Below, in pieces: positions 1-38,200 of a stretch of 64,000 bases of DNA (within the stretch, counting starts at the first letter, position 1; every line of letters starts with the position of its first letter). The position numbers were made by a program, and so were the translations under genes. The stretch covers positions 148,501-212,500 of the forward strand of contig JACATO010001073.1 in the NCBI GenBank assembly GCA_018389105.1, given 5' to 3'. The DNA comes from Nautilus pompilius. Its lineage: Eukaryota; Mollusca; Cephalopoda; Nautilida; Nautilidae. Under the pieces are notes generated by a model. It did no database searches, was not told the DNA's origin, and saw only the letters and a list, made by a program, of their open reading frames with translations.

Positions 1-1405
1 GAACTACACTTAACCCACCAGGGTTGTCTCCCTTGTAGGCATCGGCATCTTAAAAAGAAAAACCCACGAGACAGAACTTATCTTCCCTGGTAATACACAG
101 TACGCCACAAGTATTAAAAAAAAAAAAAAAATGTCTATATCTGCATATTCCTTTCCAGGAAAAAATTCTGAAACCTTAGTTATGTTACCGTAGACTCCAA
201 AGTTCCAATAGTTGAACTGTTCAGAGTATGAGAGGATTTTGTCCGATGTTGCGACATTTACATTTGGAAACGTTAAACTTCCTTTGCCGTTTGTTACACA
301 GTCGACTGAATGATTTCCATTTGTCTTGCATGCTTACTTTAAAAAAGTGTTGGAACAAGAATTGGAATTGGGCCTTTGGTAAATTTTTTTTTTTTTTTAA
401 AAGGAATAAAATACCGAAACTTGTAAATTCAAAGCTTCACAAAATTTTGTGTTTTTCTAATAGTTAAAACAAAAAGTTTACGTTCTGTTTCACTTGCCGT
501 ACTTTTTAAGGTCAAGAATTTGGTACTTACGCGGAAAAAGCATCTCTTTCCTCAAACGTAAAGAATCCCATCACACAGATTTATCTAAAAAAAAACCCCC
601 CGTTTCCAGAACTTTTGGCTAGGAATTTCTGTATTAAAGTCACGTGAGACTTAGCGTTTGAAGAGGAGGAAGGAAAGAACCAGTAGAGTCTTTTAAAAAA
701 AAAAAAAATAGTTTAAAGATTTCTCATTGAATCTGGATCACAGTATTCGGAGATGGAGGAAGAAAAAACAAACACAATTTTCTGTCAGTTAAGTCTGCGT
801 TGCTATGCAGTAAAATGTAAAGTCCCTAAAGTTGGTTGGGATATCTACCCGTATGGTGAGAGTTCACAATGACTACAGAAGTCGGGCAACTGTCTTCATG
901 ATTTTATTGTACAGTAGTTTTGCTCTGATCTCAGTTGTACTTGTGAGTTTTCAGTGTTTCAAAACTTGAGCATCTGATAAACTATCTCCACTGCAGTGTT
1001 CATTTGAGAATGGATATGAAAATTCTTTGTATTTTTTTTTTCTTCATTTATTTAGAATTTAAGTCTGAAATTCTATCTATTATTATTAAGATGCTAGAAA
1101 TAAATAAATAAAAAAACTCATACTGCTTGTCTTACAGGTCTTGATTGATTTCAGCAAGAACTGTGTGTTATTGATATTAGAATATTGACAAGCTTCATAC
1201 AACTGCTAGAATGGGATCCGGAGGTGTATCGGTTTTTAGTGCTACAAGCCGACAACATGTGGCCTTAGTGACAGGGAGATTGTTCTTTATGAGTATTGAA
1301 CACATTCTCTGTGAGATTGTAAGTGTCCAGTCTGTGCTTGTTCATAAAGCTGTGGAAATTAGGAAAGTTATTTAATTAACACTGGTGGGTTTTGTGATAT
1401 TTCAG
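1..1405. other. Upstream intron of the galactosyltransferase gene
   Basis: No coding exon was recognised here on either strand; I looked for the expected LARN-type start of the first glycosyltransferase domain and did not find it. The stretch holds A/T homopolymers (for example 116-131 and 696-708) and, at 19-36, the reverse complement of the AAGGGAGACAACCCTG repeat also seen at 13123 and 17226. It is read as intron because 1406 is preceded by a pyrimidine-rich acceptor ending in TTTCAG. Confidence 0.6.
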
Positions 1406-26667
<25,262 letters not shown>

Positions 26668-26702
26668 GATGGGCATTTTCTCTGTTTACACGGGTTTCTG
26701 TT

Positions 26703-26708
26703 AATAAA
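26703..26708 (+). terminator. Candidate poly(A) signal of the COLGALT gene
   Basis: AATAAA lies 36 bp after the stop codon and is followed by 18 A residues (26724-26741) about 16 bp on. A second AATAAA at 27147-27152 could serve a longer 3' untranslated region. Which is used cannot be told from the sequence. Confidence 0.45.
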
Positions 26709-27249
26709 TAACCCAAGTTGACCAAAAAAAAAAAAAAAAAATACCAAGGCTCACTGGTTAGGAGAATGGAAACCATGTTGCTTCTTCAGCATTATTCCAG
26801 ACAGCCATGTCGTTACGGAAACCAGTTTGGTGATACTGCACTGACCACAAGATGTTTACAGTATATTTCCATTTCAGAGTTTAAAGGAGTTAAAAAGAAT
26901 TGCCAAAGGCAGTAGAAAACTTCTGTATTTACCAAAGAAAGAAAACAGGAAAGGAAAGCGAGTTTGTAACATGTTGTACAAGTAACCTTGAAATATAAGC
27001 CGTTGGACATTTAACTTGTTCTCGTATGCCTACATATGAAACACGCTGTGCATAACTCACAATTAGCCTAAATCCCTAGTGTGTTACGATGTCTTTCTGT
27101 ATTTACAAAAAAAAAGAAAAAAAAGAGTTGGACTTGTTTATTTTAGAATAAAGTCTGATTTTTTTTTTTTGTAGCCTTATGCTGCTCTTTTAAAATTTTT
27201 TTTGTCTTTTTTGTACAGATATATTTTTCAAAATATGTGTCACTCTCTC

Positions 27250-27309
27250 TTCTTCTTCTTCTTCTTCTTCTTCTTCTTCTTCTTCTTCTTCTTCTTCTTC
27301 TTCTTCTTT
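27250..27309. repeat. TTC trinucleotide microsatellite
   Basis: Twenty uninterrupted TTC units downstream of the COLGALT stop. The reverse strand reads as poly-Arg, which is not a gene. Confidence 0.95.
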
Positions 27310-30300
27310 TTACCACATTTGTGTTCATTAAAAAATATAAAAATAAATGGTGAAAAAATTTATTTTTGAAATAAATGTCTTACAGTATAAATATTTTTTG
27401 AAAGTGGGGGTGGGGGCTTTACATAAACATAGATGATGACACCTTTGTTACCAAATAATCGAGGGGGTGGGGGGCCTCTAACTTACGATCAGAAGTGTTG
27501 CCTTATTTGCAGTGGAGCATTCACAAGTCACAGGTTTGCGTATTGCAATAACTTGTTGACTTTTTGTCTGAAGCACTCTTTAGGCTTGAAATAGGTTCTG
27601 TTGACAGATCGTCAATACTTAAGTCTGATAGACCCGCCTGTTAAGAGCATCGTTTGATTTTCGGTTCGAAAGAGTAATTTGATGGAGGAAAGGTCAGTGG
27701 GAGGAGGAGGAATACCTGCTTCTAAAGTACATAAAGATCCACACCTCGTCAGCATGACGTTGCACTAGTTCTAGAGTTTCATCGGGAAGGACCCGCATGA
27801 CACCTGTACACTCAGCAGACTTGCTCTTCGGTTTTGTGGCCATGCCGTCATATTCATGAGTCTGTTCTTATGCTGCTCAAAAACAAACTGAACCTAGTAC
27901 TGCTCCATTTGCCTTTGCGGTTCCTGAGCATCATTACCCGGCTACGGTTGTATTCAAGAGGAATTTCAGAAGGTGTTAAAGTAAATGACAGGCAAAGGAA
28001 ATAACCTGGCGGCCTTGTTGTTGTAGCAGTGCCATTTGCTTTCCGGCTCCCAATCATAGCAACACAGTAGTGCTTATCCAGACTAATTATAAGGTGATGT
28101 ATCTTGGACATTATTGCTTAGGCTTCGTGTTGTTTCATCTTGCTTGGTTCATAAACACAACCGAAGAGATGTGCTTGGTGAGACTTACGACAGTTTTTGC
28201 AGCCATGATTTTAACTGCTTAAGGAAGGACAAAATTCCCCAGAGCGTGTAAATTCTTTTTAATGTGAAGCATGTAACCTTTGTATTTTACGTGTAATTAC
28301 TCATTTCTTTTCAAAATCACAAAAGGAGGTTGACAATCATATATATATATACACACACACAAACACACAAATGCTGGTGACATGAATTAGTGTAATTCAT
28401 GTGTTGTCCTTAAATCATGTATCAATTTCATTTATTTGCATGTATTAATCCTGTTAGTACACATTAGTTAATTGATCTGTTTTTCTGATAGCACCGGACA
28501 ACAAAATGGAAGTTTTTGTTTGCCACCCGAGCAAAATGTGGGTGATCTTAGCTAAACTTTGGGTGCTGATTTCAAATCTGAAGTCCGAATGTCAGGTTTT
28601 TGAGATATGCGTATGGAGGAATTTCACCACTGGCACTATATTATGACTTGTGTTATATGAACTATATAAAGCTTGAACAACAACTATTTGCCATGATCAG
28701 ACAACAGATGCATGAGAAAGACTGATAAAAGCAGTATGGAAGATATGGAATGCATCTAACTTAAATAGTTGGTACATTCCAAATGTTCAAAAATGTTTCA
28801 GACACTTGTTCTTGCGCTTATGTGAAGTATCAGTCTCTGTTTGGAGGAACCGGCAGTAATCACCCATCATGTTGGGATTGAATTTGCCCTGATATCTACT
28901 TTGCATCACCTTTATGTCTTGGTGGAACCTTTCACCATGCTCATCACTGACAACACCTAGATTGGTTGAAAAAAATCAAGACGCGAATGCAGAAAATGCA
29001 TCTTTAGAGACATCCTGGCCCCCATTCACTGATATACTATTAGCATGTTTTCCACATACTCAGCATAGTGCTCAGCTCCATATTTGCTAAGAAAGTTCTG
29101 TACAAAATAAATGCTTCTCATGCTGCAGACTCCAGTGGGTTCAGCTTATTTTTTGAACCCGTCATCACGCATGAGTTCTCGAATTTTGGACCCCACAAAA
29201 ATTCCTCCTTTGAGTTTGGCTCCACTTTTGTCAGCACCAAACCTCTCTCCTGGGTACTTGAAGCCATCACCGTCTTTATCCATGGTTTTGACAAAGTTTT
29301 TCATAAGGCCGAGTTTGATATGAAGTGGCGGAATGTAGACATTCTGAGGTTCTACCAATAGCATATTTGTACATTGTACCTGCCAACCATAGGTTCCTGT
29401 CGCATAGGCCAGTCTTTTCGAGTGTAATGGTTGGCATCATCACATCTGTTCCAAAGACACAAAAAAACACGTGTTTTGTGTACCCTAGCTGCAATCCAAG
29501 GAGGAGAGAAATAACTCTGAGATCACCACAAATTTTCCATTTATGATCCGAATAACTCGTCACTTTCAAAAGGAGTTCCATCGACTCATATGTCTCTTTC
29601 AAGCCAGCTGCATGAGATATAGGAACCAACGGTTTTTGGTTACCATGATGTAACAGCACAGCTTTAAGGCTTAGTTTGTTACAGTCTATGAATAACCTCC
29701 ATTCATCAGTCACATGCCATAACTAAAAAACGTGACATCCTAGAGCGAAATGGTTTTCAGGTTTGGAATCAGTGTGCGAAATAACACAAAGTGAGCATGA
29801 CAGTGTTCCGGTGGCAGAATCATTGTTGTCCAGTGTTATCATTGGTTTGGTGCTATGAAATTGGCAACTAAATGATATGTTTTTTGTGCTGTGTGGAATT
29901 GCAAGGGGAGAGAGAGAGAGTGTGTTGTATCAACAACTGCTGATTGATTAATTTCTTAAGGTGCTAATTAGTTTGTGCTCACTGGTATCCTTAAAATCCA
30001 GTTTTCGCAGAGCTGTTATTTATCCAGTATTTATTTTATTTATTTTCATTTTATTTTTTAAAAATGTTCTTTCTTGTTGTTGTGAACAGAATCCAGGTGA
30101 ACATTTCTCCTGCCTCATCCCTAAGGTAGTCACATACTAGATTAGTAAAAGAAAAATGGAACGGGAGCTACATATTATTACCGTTATTCTGCGCATGCAG
30201 TTTCATAATCTGTGTCCATAGAATGCTAATTTTAAAACAAATAAAACCTTTTTTCTCTATTGTTTGCATGTCTTTCTGAAATATAATAATAACAGAATTC

Positions 30301-33300
30301 TTTTTCTCTCTTCAAAGTGTGTAACGTGCTTTAAATTTCCATGTTTGAGTATTGAGTTTGAATTCTAATGCGTGATTAACTAAATGACACTTGAGGACAA
30401 CAAAAGCCAATTGCACACACAAGAAAAGTGAAGCTTTAAATGATGCAGGTAAAAGAAGTAAAATCTGCTGTCAGCAGGTTTCTCATGTTCTTAAGCCTTC
30501 CTAGCTCGCTCCCTTCAGATGCGTGCAGTCTTAAAGGTGCCATTCATTAGCGTGGTCTGATGTTCGAATAGTTCCCCCCCCCTTTTACGGAAACACAATG
30601 GAAATTTTTCTTTGATGCAGTAATAAACTTTTAAATGAAGAAAGATTGATCTATCTTATGTCCTGGTTTCCTTGTGTGAGACCCTCTTGATCTTAATTCA
30701 TTTTGCATTTAATCATCTAATCTCTTCCAACCTCCACAAAGGTAAAATCAATTTTACCTCTGATTTAGCGGAAGAGGATGGATCACTTTTTGCATTCTGT
30801 GACATTATCAGTAAAACCTCGTTTTGTTGCCCATCATATATATACATATTTTAATTATACTTATATTAAATTTTGAAATTTGCTGGCACAAATTCACTAA
30901 TTCAAATTCGGAACCAAAACTTTGCCAAGTGAACATCGTAGGCGAAACTGACTTCTGTCATCTTTAGGTCTTTCTACCTGTGGGAACCAGAAAAGGAGCT
31001 TTCAGTTGACGTGTGCAATGGTTGAGTCTTGTGAGCAGTAGAAGTTTGCAACTATTCACACTTGCCACTTCATTTTTACCTGACATTGGCGTCTATCCTG
31101 TAGTATTTTTTTTTTTTTTTAAAAAAAAAAACAAACTTATGAACGCTGTTTCATGGTCTCAAGTGGCCCATCCGGAAGAACATCATGGCGGAAAACGTAG
31201 TGGTCTATAACAATCACTACAGTAGTTGAATGTAAAATGCTTCAGTGTCTCTACGTGTTTCAGAGTTTTGCATAACAGCCATGGTAAGATTGTCTTGCCC
31301 GTTAAAAAAAATTAATTTCACAGAATGATATTGTCCATGTATTTAACAAAAAAAGATTTGAGTTAGTCATGCATTCTATGAAGAAAAAAAAGGCACATTT
31401 TATTACACATGTTGTCCAACTTTTATTTTTGATTCTTTCAAATATTATATGAGAAATTTTGTGAATAATAATTAGGAATTGCCCCCCCCCCCAACAACCT
31501 CTTAATTTGGTAACATTTGAAGTTTGGTAAATTATTTTTATGTGGTGCTACATTTAGTACTGTCTGTATTTTTTGTGGCAATAGATTAGCTGTGTGGAAA
31601 ATTCATCTTATTTTTTACGATAATTTTAACACACATCTAGAAGTGAACAGACCTGAAAAGTATTGTGTCGGGATACTGATTGTAAAACATCTGTAATTAA
31701 TGAACTTGGCTACATCTGTGGCTGAAAATTGGGCGAAAGTGTGTAAGAAAGCTTATTTTGACGCATTAGCTACAAATGTTTCCAGTTGTATTGATCAGTC
31801 TTAAATATCAACCGTCTTGTTACATTACCACTTTAAAATAGAGGGTGGGTTGGGGGGCGAAACTGCTAAGTGCTTGCATGCAAAGAAAATTCGTATATAA
31901 CCTTGTGTCTACCATAGATCTGATCATTAAAAGGAAATTTAAAAAAAAAAAAATGTATATGTAAATAATTGAAGGGTAGAAATATCCAGACCCTTGTTTA
32001 ACATTTTAGTTCTCTCTTGTACTCATTATGACGTGAACCAGAAACTGAGATTTGACATTTGTCCTTTTGACAGTTTAATTAAAACAAATATATATATAAT
32101 TTTTGAATATTTAATTATTACAGAGATCATTCACAGAAATACAAATGATACTGACAAGCACATGGTGTTTTTTTCTCTGGTTGACTCAGTCAGTCACTAA
32201 TGCTGCGTGAGAGCAGCACGTTAGCCAGAAATGTTTGTTTTTGTAAAATTTTGTACCATGTAATTGTCTTTCCTTCTCTTTTTTTTTTTTGAAATTTTTC
32301 ATAGATTGAAAGTGAATTTATAACTGCCATGTACACTTTTGTCAGATATCCGATTTCAACGAGTATCATTACCATTGTGACATTTTATAAATGCAATAAA
32401 TTTATATATTATATAAAATATTGACTTCTGTTGTAGCATTCTAACAATTTTCAGTTAATTTTTGTTGACAAATGACTGGCTGCACCTAGCACAGATTACT
32501 AGAAGGAAGGATGAATTAAAATACCAGGTAGTATCTGCAGAGCATCTATAAAGTCCCCGAGAGATTTCAGATATTTAGTCAAAATTTAAGATACAGCAAC
32601 AAAAAAATTGTTGCAGAGCCATATGCTTAACAGACTTTTTTGAGTGATTCAGCAATGACCTTAAATTTTTAAATAGCTCGCTGTTTCATTGATACAATGT
32701 TTAATCCTGTTAGCCAATGCCCCCTTTCAACACATTCCCCAGCTGTTGGATTTGATGGGACTGGTAACTAACTGTCTCCATTCACTTTTAGGCAGCCCTT
32801 TTACAGAGTTTTATGAACCATTGAAAAAAGGGAATATCCCAGTCTTGCAAGGTGTGGCAAAACTGATTTCTTGAGCTGCAATGGGTTCTCTATCAATTGC
32901 TGCCTGGTGTCACTAACTGAACCTGTTTAAACTGCTTCGTCCAACTTTTGACGGACTTGTCAGATGGCGTGTTCTCGCTGTAATTTCCCCAAAACTTTAG
33001 TTTAGTTGCCATTCTGGTATCAAAAGAGTGAACAACAAAAATGATAACTTTAACTCAAATGCGCTCTGGTTTGCCATGCTGGATTTTTCAAATGATGCGT
33101 AAAGGTGTCGTTTCAGTTGCTTAAGAAAATCGGTTATAATGGCAATAATTGGTCTTTATTTTTATAACTATATACGACCAGTGGTCAACGAGTTAAGCAT
33201 ATGGCTTTGTAATACAGCCCTTTTGTGGTGCTATTTTACATAGTTAAACAGCGGGACAGAACTCCCAATCTTGATAGATCATGCAGTTCTATGGAGCTGC

Positions 33301-34239
33301 ATGCATTGGAAAGAGCCTTTGATATATGGGAGTTAGGTACGCCACTCATCAAGAAGGATTAATTCTGCTCCCCCCACCAACACACCAATAATAATGTGGC
33401 ATTGAATTCTAGCTGTGAATTTTTCTCTGATGTGAGAATTCTGGCTTTCTCTGCTGATTTAGAATTGCGGATTACTGAATATTTGCTTTAATTGCCATAA
33501 AACTCTTTTAAACGAGCAGATCTTCTGCTGTTATACTGCTGCTGCTGTTCTTTTATGAGGATAGAACATTTGCATATCTATATGCTTCATTGTTATTTTG
33601 TGTGTCAGTTCACCATATATCGTGCTGTGTGTGTGTGTTTTTTTTTTATATTTTTATTATTGCTGCCTTGTTGGTCCTTTTGTTCCAATTTACAGAGACC
33701 TGGAAATGGATGCAGCTGGAATCGAAATATCCTAGGTGCGCATTTTTATTTACCCTTTTAGCGTTTCTGTGTTTACAGCCTATCTCGAGCTGGCATTATA
33801 ACCTGATTATTCGCACCATGCGGATCTATTTTGAAATTAAATACATGTAAAATTTACCAATGTCCAATTTAAAATAGGAACCGCATGAATATTTTTCTTA
33901 ATGCAGTATTGATTAGCTGTTAGAGCTCTCCATCCCTGACTGTTACTGAGTTGATGTAATTTGACTGTAGCCGATGTGTTTGTCTATTGGAGGTCCTCAG
34001 AATCCACGCAGTAAATCCTTCAGATTAGGAAATTAATGCGAAACCGACAACCAAGCCCTTTTATGGAAAGAGCAGCTATTTAAGAAGTTAAAAAGACCAA
34101 TAGACTACTTCGGGTGTGGCTGTCAAAGGGACATAATTCCGCGTCAGGAACGGTAACTCCTCTCCATGGCAACGAACGTGGCGAAGCCAGACACAAAGAA
34201 CATCCCTCCACCACCTCACTCCTGAGAGTTTGCGGACTC
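27310..34239. other. Intergenic region between COLGALT and the glutaredoxin-like gene
   Basis: Apart from the pseudogene at 28787-29713 nothing was recognised. The stretch has an AT-rich background, a short TATATA/CACACA run near 28340 and poly-C runs near 30575 and 31483. A minus-strand open frame at 27854-28111 (85 residues) has no recognisable family and is left uncalled. Confidence 0.6.
28787..29713 (-). pseudogene. Decayed copy of a repeated protein family (SDEHGERFHQDI family), function unknown
   Basis: Read on the minus strand the pieces are KPLVPISHAAGLKETYESME, YSDHKWKICGDLRVISLLLG, LQLGYTKHV, then after a frameshift PPLHIKLGLMKNFVKTMDKD, GIFVGSKIRELMRD, and near the end GVVSDEHGERFHQDIKVMQS, RYQGKFNPNMMGDYC, with a TGA at 28787-28789. 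I recognise these blocks from unnamed proteins predicted repeatedly in cnidarian, arthropod, mollusc and fish genomes. They behave like a mobile-element-borne gene, but I know of no established function. Here the frame is broken at least twice (near 29370 and 29140), so the copy is dead. Confidence 0.7.
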
Positions 34240-35087
34240 ATGGCCGGGGCCAAGAAATTCATCGATACGAAGTTAAAGCAGCGTAGGATGATCCTGATTT
34301 CGAAGTCTTACTCTCCGGAATGCAAGCAGGTGAAGGAGATGCTGCGGGGCTACGACATCCCGGCGGCCCTCTTTGACTCCGCGGAGATCGAGCAGCGGCA
34401 GGACTGCGCGGAGATCGAGCACTACCTGCAGATTCTCTGCTTCACCGACAGGAGAGAGGTAGGGGGAGATAATCCAGCACACGCCAGTCTTCCGGGTCCC
34501 CCCCCTGACGCGTCGAAGGCTGCTTAGCCCAGTGGCGGATCCGTCTGTGGTGAGCCCCACGTTTCAGTTGGGGGGGGGACGTTAACGAAGAGAGGCCTGG
34601 GCAGGTGGCGCTTCTCCTAATAATCGCGCACCCCCCCGTCCCTCCAGTAGACGGATGAAGTTACTCACCGTGGCTGGACGCATTGCTTACACCGTCTCTT
34701 ACCTCCCCCTTTTTTAAAAAAAAAAAAATTTTTTTTTTTTTACGTAAATTATCTCCCTTTAACTCATTCTTGGGCGTTTTCTGACTGTTACCATAAAGCC
34801 TCTTTAAGGGGTTCATAGAAAACGATGCAATAGATATCCAAGTTTAAAGTGTGGCATCCCTAACTACCTGGATGAGCTAATTATCTATTATTTGTGTGTG
34901 TGTGTGCGTGTGCTATGGGTGCCTCTGGTACGTCTATTGTTTGCTTTTGTCCTAGGTGCCTCAGTTATTTATTGATGGGCAGTATGTAGGAGGAGAAGCT
35001 CGGATACGTCTCATGCACAATTCTGGAGAACTGGAAAAGTTGCTTATTAAAACTGGTATTATCAGCAACAAAGACAACAATAGTTAA
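34240..35087 (+). CDS. Glutaredoxin-like protein, two exons, altered active site (SPEC)
   Basis: Exon 1 is 34240-34458 (donor GTAGGG from 34459) and exon 2 is 34956-35087 (acceptor GTCCTAG), phase 0, giving 116 residues. Visible glutaredoxin features are MILISKSYSPECKQVKEML (first beta strand, active-site loop, helix 1), EVPQLFIDGQYVGG (cis-Pro loop and following strand) and LMHNSGELEKLLIKTGI (last helix). Glutaredoxins reduce disulfides or glutathione mixed disulfides through a CPYC/CSYC motif. Here the motif is Ser25-Pro-Glu-Cys28, so the nucleophilic first Cys is Ser and only the second remains. The segment between helix 1 and the VP loop is longer than usual and carries two further Cys (55 and 66). 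The start at 34240 is preferred because the protein then begins just before the domain; an in-frame upstream start at 34114 is not ATG. No signal peptide is visible, so it is likely cytosolic. A redox role cannot be assumed. Confidence 0.85.
34459..34955. other. Intron of the glutaredoxin-like gene
   Basis: A 497-bp GT...AG intron, GC-rich at its 5' end and carrying poly-C, poly-A and poly-T runs. ATCTCCCTTTAAC at 34751-34763 is an inverted copy of the molluscan GGGAGATAAC-type motif. No other feature was seen. Confidence 0.8.
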
Positions 35088-35222
35088 TTTATAAAAGGAA
35101 AACATTTCCTTTTTCTTTGTTCCTCATAGTTCTATGCATTCCAAAAGTGAGTGCTTGTGTTTTTCTGAGCATGAAAATACATGTCAAAGAGTCTTTGTTG
35201 TACTGGAGGCAACCAAATCGTA

Positions 35223-35228
35223 AATAAA
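35223..35228 (+). terminator. Candidate poly(A) signal of the glutaredoxin-like gene
   Basis: AATAAA lies 136 bp after the TAA stop, the first canonical signal downstream, and is followed by T-rich sequence. Confidence 0.55.
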
Positions 35229-38200
35229 GGCTTTGCATTTGAAAAATTTTTTTAAAGTAGTCTAGATATAATTAATGTGGAACCTAATTTCAAATATCAA
35301 ATAGTGGGGGAACTTTACATGACATGTATAGTATAGAATCGGTCATAATTATCCAAAATGCTAATTGTTTAAAAGGTCAGATAATAACTGACGAGTTTGA
35401 TGGTTGTTTTTTTCATTTTTTTAAAAGAAAACAAAGTTCCTAATAAGATTTTAAAATACATTTAATATTTAAAAAAAAAAAAATGCAAAATATTTATAAT
35501 ACACTAAGAGGCAATATTAAAATGCAAACAGTTTTGTTAGCTTTTATAAACCTTATTGAATAAAAGTTCAGTGACCAAAACAAGGCACTTTAAAAAAGGA
35601 AAAAATGCACTGACAGAGAGCAGAAGGTTATTGGAGATGAGTTCCTATAGAAGCTAAATAGTTTCGGCATTTGTTCCGGCTCTCCATCATCTTTAACCGT
35701 GTGGGCTGCACCTCACATACCATCATTCTCGCTTGACAAAGAGAGTCAACGACTGTGTACACTACACCTGTCATGCAGCAGGTAGAAATATTTTTTTTTG
35801 AGTTAATATTTTTTTTTTCTTCTGCAGATGGACTGCACGTGTTGTCTACATCTATTCTGAAAATGGTCTTTAATGTTTACTCTGGACTTGAAAGCAGAAT
35901 TTTTATAATTAATATATATATATATATATATATATTTTATCATTTAGCTGTCTACTTGCTTCGTGTGGATGCTCAGTCGCTAGACTGGTAAGGAAACTGA
36001 ATGTAATTGAAGAGATGTACAGAGTCATTGCTACCGAGTCTAACTGTAATTTTTCTAGTGCATTCTGTTGAATATGATATTTTTAAAGTACTTATTATTT
36101 TCTTCTTGTCAAATCCCTGTTCTGAATGTTGAGATCTAAGGACATCTTACAGCAGTGAGCCAGAATTGGGGAGGGGGTGGGAGAGGCATAGGGTGATGAA
36201 CCAATTAGTTAGGTTGGTATGATTGGAGGCCCTTAAATGGTGATCAACTGCAAGCCAATCAGCTCTATTTTTAACTATGGGAGGAAACTGTAAAGCTTTG
36301 AGGGAATCCATGGGGCCAGGAAGAAGAGAGAAGAAAATATGGCAGGGAGGTTTACCAAACCAAGCTGCTGCTGACCAGGATTTGAATTTATACCCTCAAC
36401 TATGGCAGTCCATTGTCTTGCACCCATTAATTTCTTGACTTTAATCAAATGCCTTCATATCTGGAATGCAGTCTGGCCATATCTCAGAAAAATTTTGTTA
36501 TTTGTATTAGCTTGCATGCAGATCGTTTTGAACCCACAACATCCTAGGTTCATCGTCAAGTGTATCCTGCAAATTTTCTTCAGTGGTTTCAAATGGCAGG
36601 CATGAATTTTCCCCAGGAGGCCCCCCCCCCTTATGTCAGGGTTAGGGGGTTCCGGTATGCTGTGTGGAGAGTATATCGTCTGAGGACCGAAAAATTCAAA
36701 CTGAAAGCTGAGCTTGGAGGGAGCGGGATGGCTTGTGGCCGGTGACACGATCCTGCTTTTCCTCCCAAGTGAACACGGAGTCACTGAATAACCGAGCAGG
36801 CAAACATAAATATCAACCGTCTCTTGATTTACATGGAAGACATCCTTTATTAATCATTGGATAAATATGGCATTTGCAAACCATCTCCAATCCCACAGGG
36901 ATTAAAGGTAATCAGATTAATAACTCGCAATGGAAAGTCCGCCACGTCATCTAGTTGTTATACATCATGGAATCTTTTCTTTTTTAGTTAAGTACTCACT
37001 TTCGCTTTTAAAAAACTTTTCCTAGGAAAACCGAGAAAATGGTCTGACAGGTTTAGCAGGACTTCTAACGCAACATCTTTGTTGTTGTTGCTGTTAATGC
37101 AGGTTGATGCTGCAGATAAAATCTTGTCTTGGTCATCCCATCTTGCGAGTTCTAGGCTGTTAAGGCGATTAGATTTAGATATGATTTATTGCCATCCAGT
37201 GCACTGAATAAAAACTTTATTATTTTTTTATTTTTAAAAAAAAAAAATGAAGAAGTTCTCATGCGGTTTCGACACATCCACCCCCCACCCTCTGTCCTCT
37301 CCTGAGAACGAAGAATTCCAAGGTTCCGGTTTTAGCTGAGGGGGTGGGTTGGTTGTTGGGGGTGGGGGTGCGCAAGCAAAAACAAGATGGAGCATAATAT
37401 ATATAATCTAAGGGAGATAACTGCACGATGGTTCAGGTAATTTATAGGTGTCAGCCTTAGTGTGAATGTCACATTTTTGACAAATTTTTAAAAAAAAGAC
37501 CACAAATAAGTCAATTAGAAGGAATTTTTTAGGGAAAAATGTTAAAATTATTAAAAATTTAAAAAAAAAAAAAATCCTATAATTGGTGCATTTAAAATAT
37601 TTAATGAATCTTCTGGACCAAGTTATTCAAACTACGTCTTCTGTTACTGAGTAGATTTGCATATTAGAAACTTAACGCTGTCTGGGTTGTCTGCTGGTGA
37701 GGTTTAGAGAAACCTAAAGGAATTAAGTAAGAGGGCAGCTTTTTCGGGAAATCTTGAACACTGCCTAAGAGTGCCATATCTTCCTCTTTCACAGTTTGCA
37801 TCACTCTGAGTTCTGTTTGTGGCCAGCGAGCCGCTTTTAAGAATATCCTAGTTTGGTGTCAGGGTTCTGTAGCAACGCTAAAGAGGTCCACATGCAATTG
37901 CGCACCGGTTAATGTCGCTTTTCCAAGTCGTGTGTGCAAAGTTTTACCGAGATCTAAATTAAAACTCAAACTGTAATCCAAAGAAAGTCCGATGGGCGCC
38001 GAGCTTGTGTATTCTGCAGGAAAAACTGACTACATCTCAGAAGATATGTAATTTCAAAAACTGGGCTGAAATGTTTATTGGAATCGACAGGTCATTTTGT
38101 AATTTCCTCTATGAAATCAGCCGTGCCAATTAGTGAAATTCATAGAATTTTTGGCCTGCTCCTACTGGGACGACATAAATTTACTTCTTACGCAGAGTAT

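Noticed and set aside
27143..27328. Poly-Arg protein on the minus strand
   Set aside because: It is the TTC microsatellite read in reverse.
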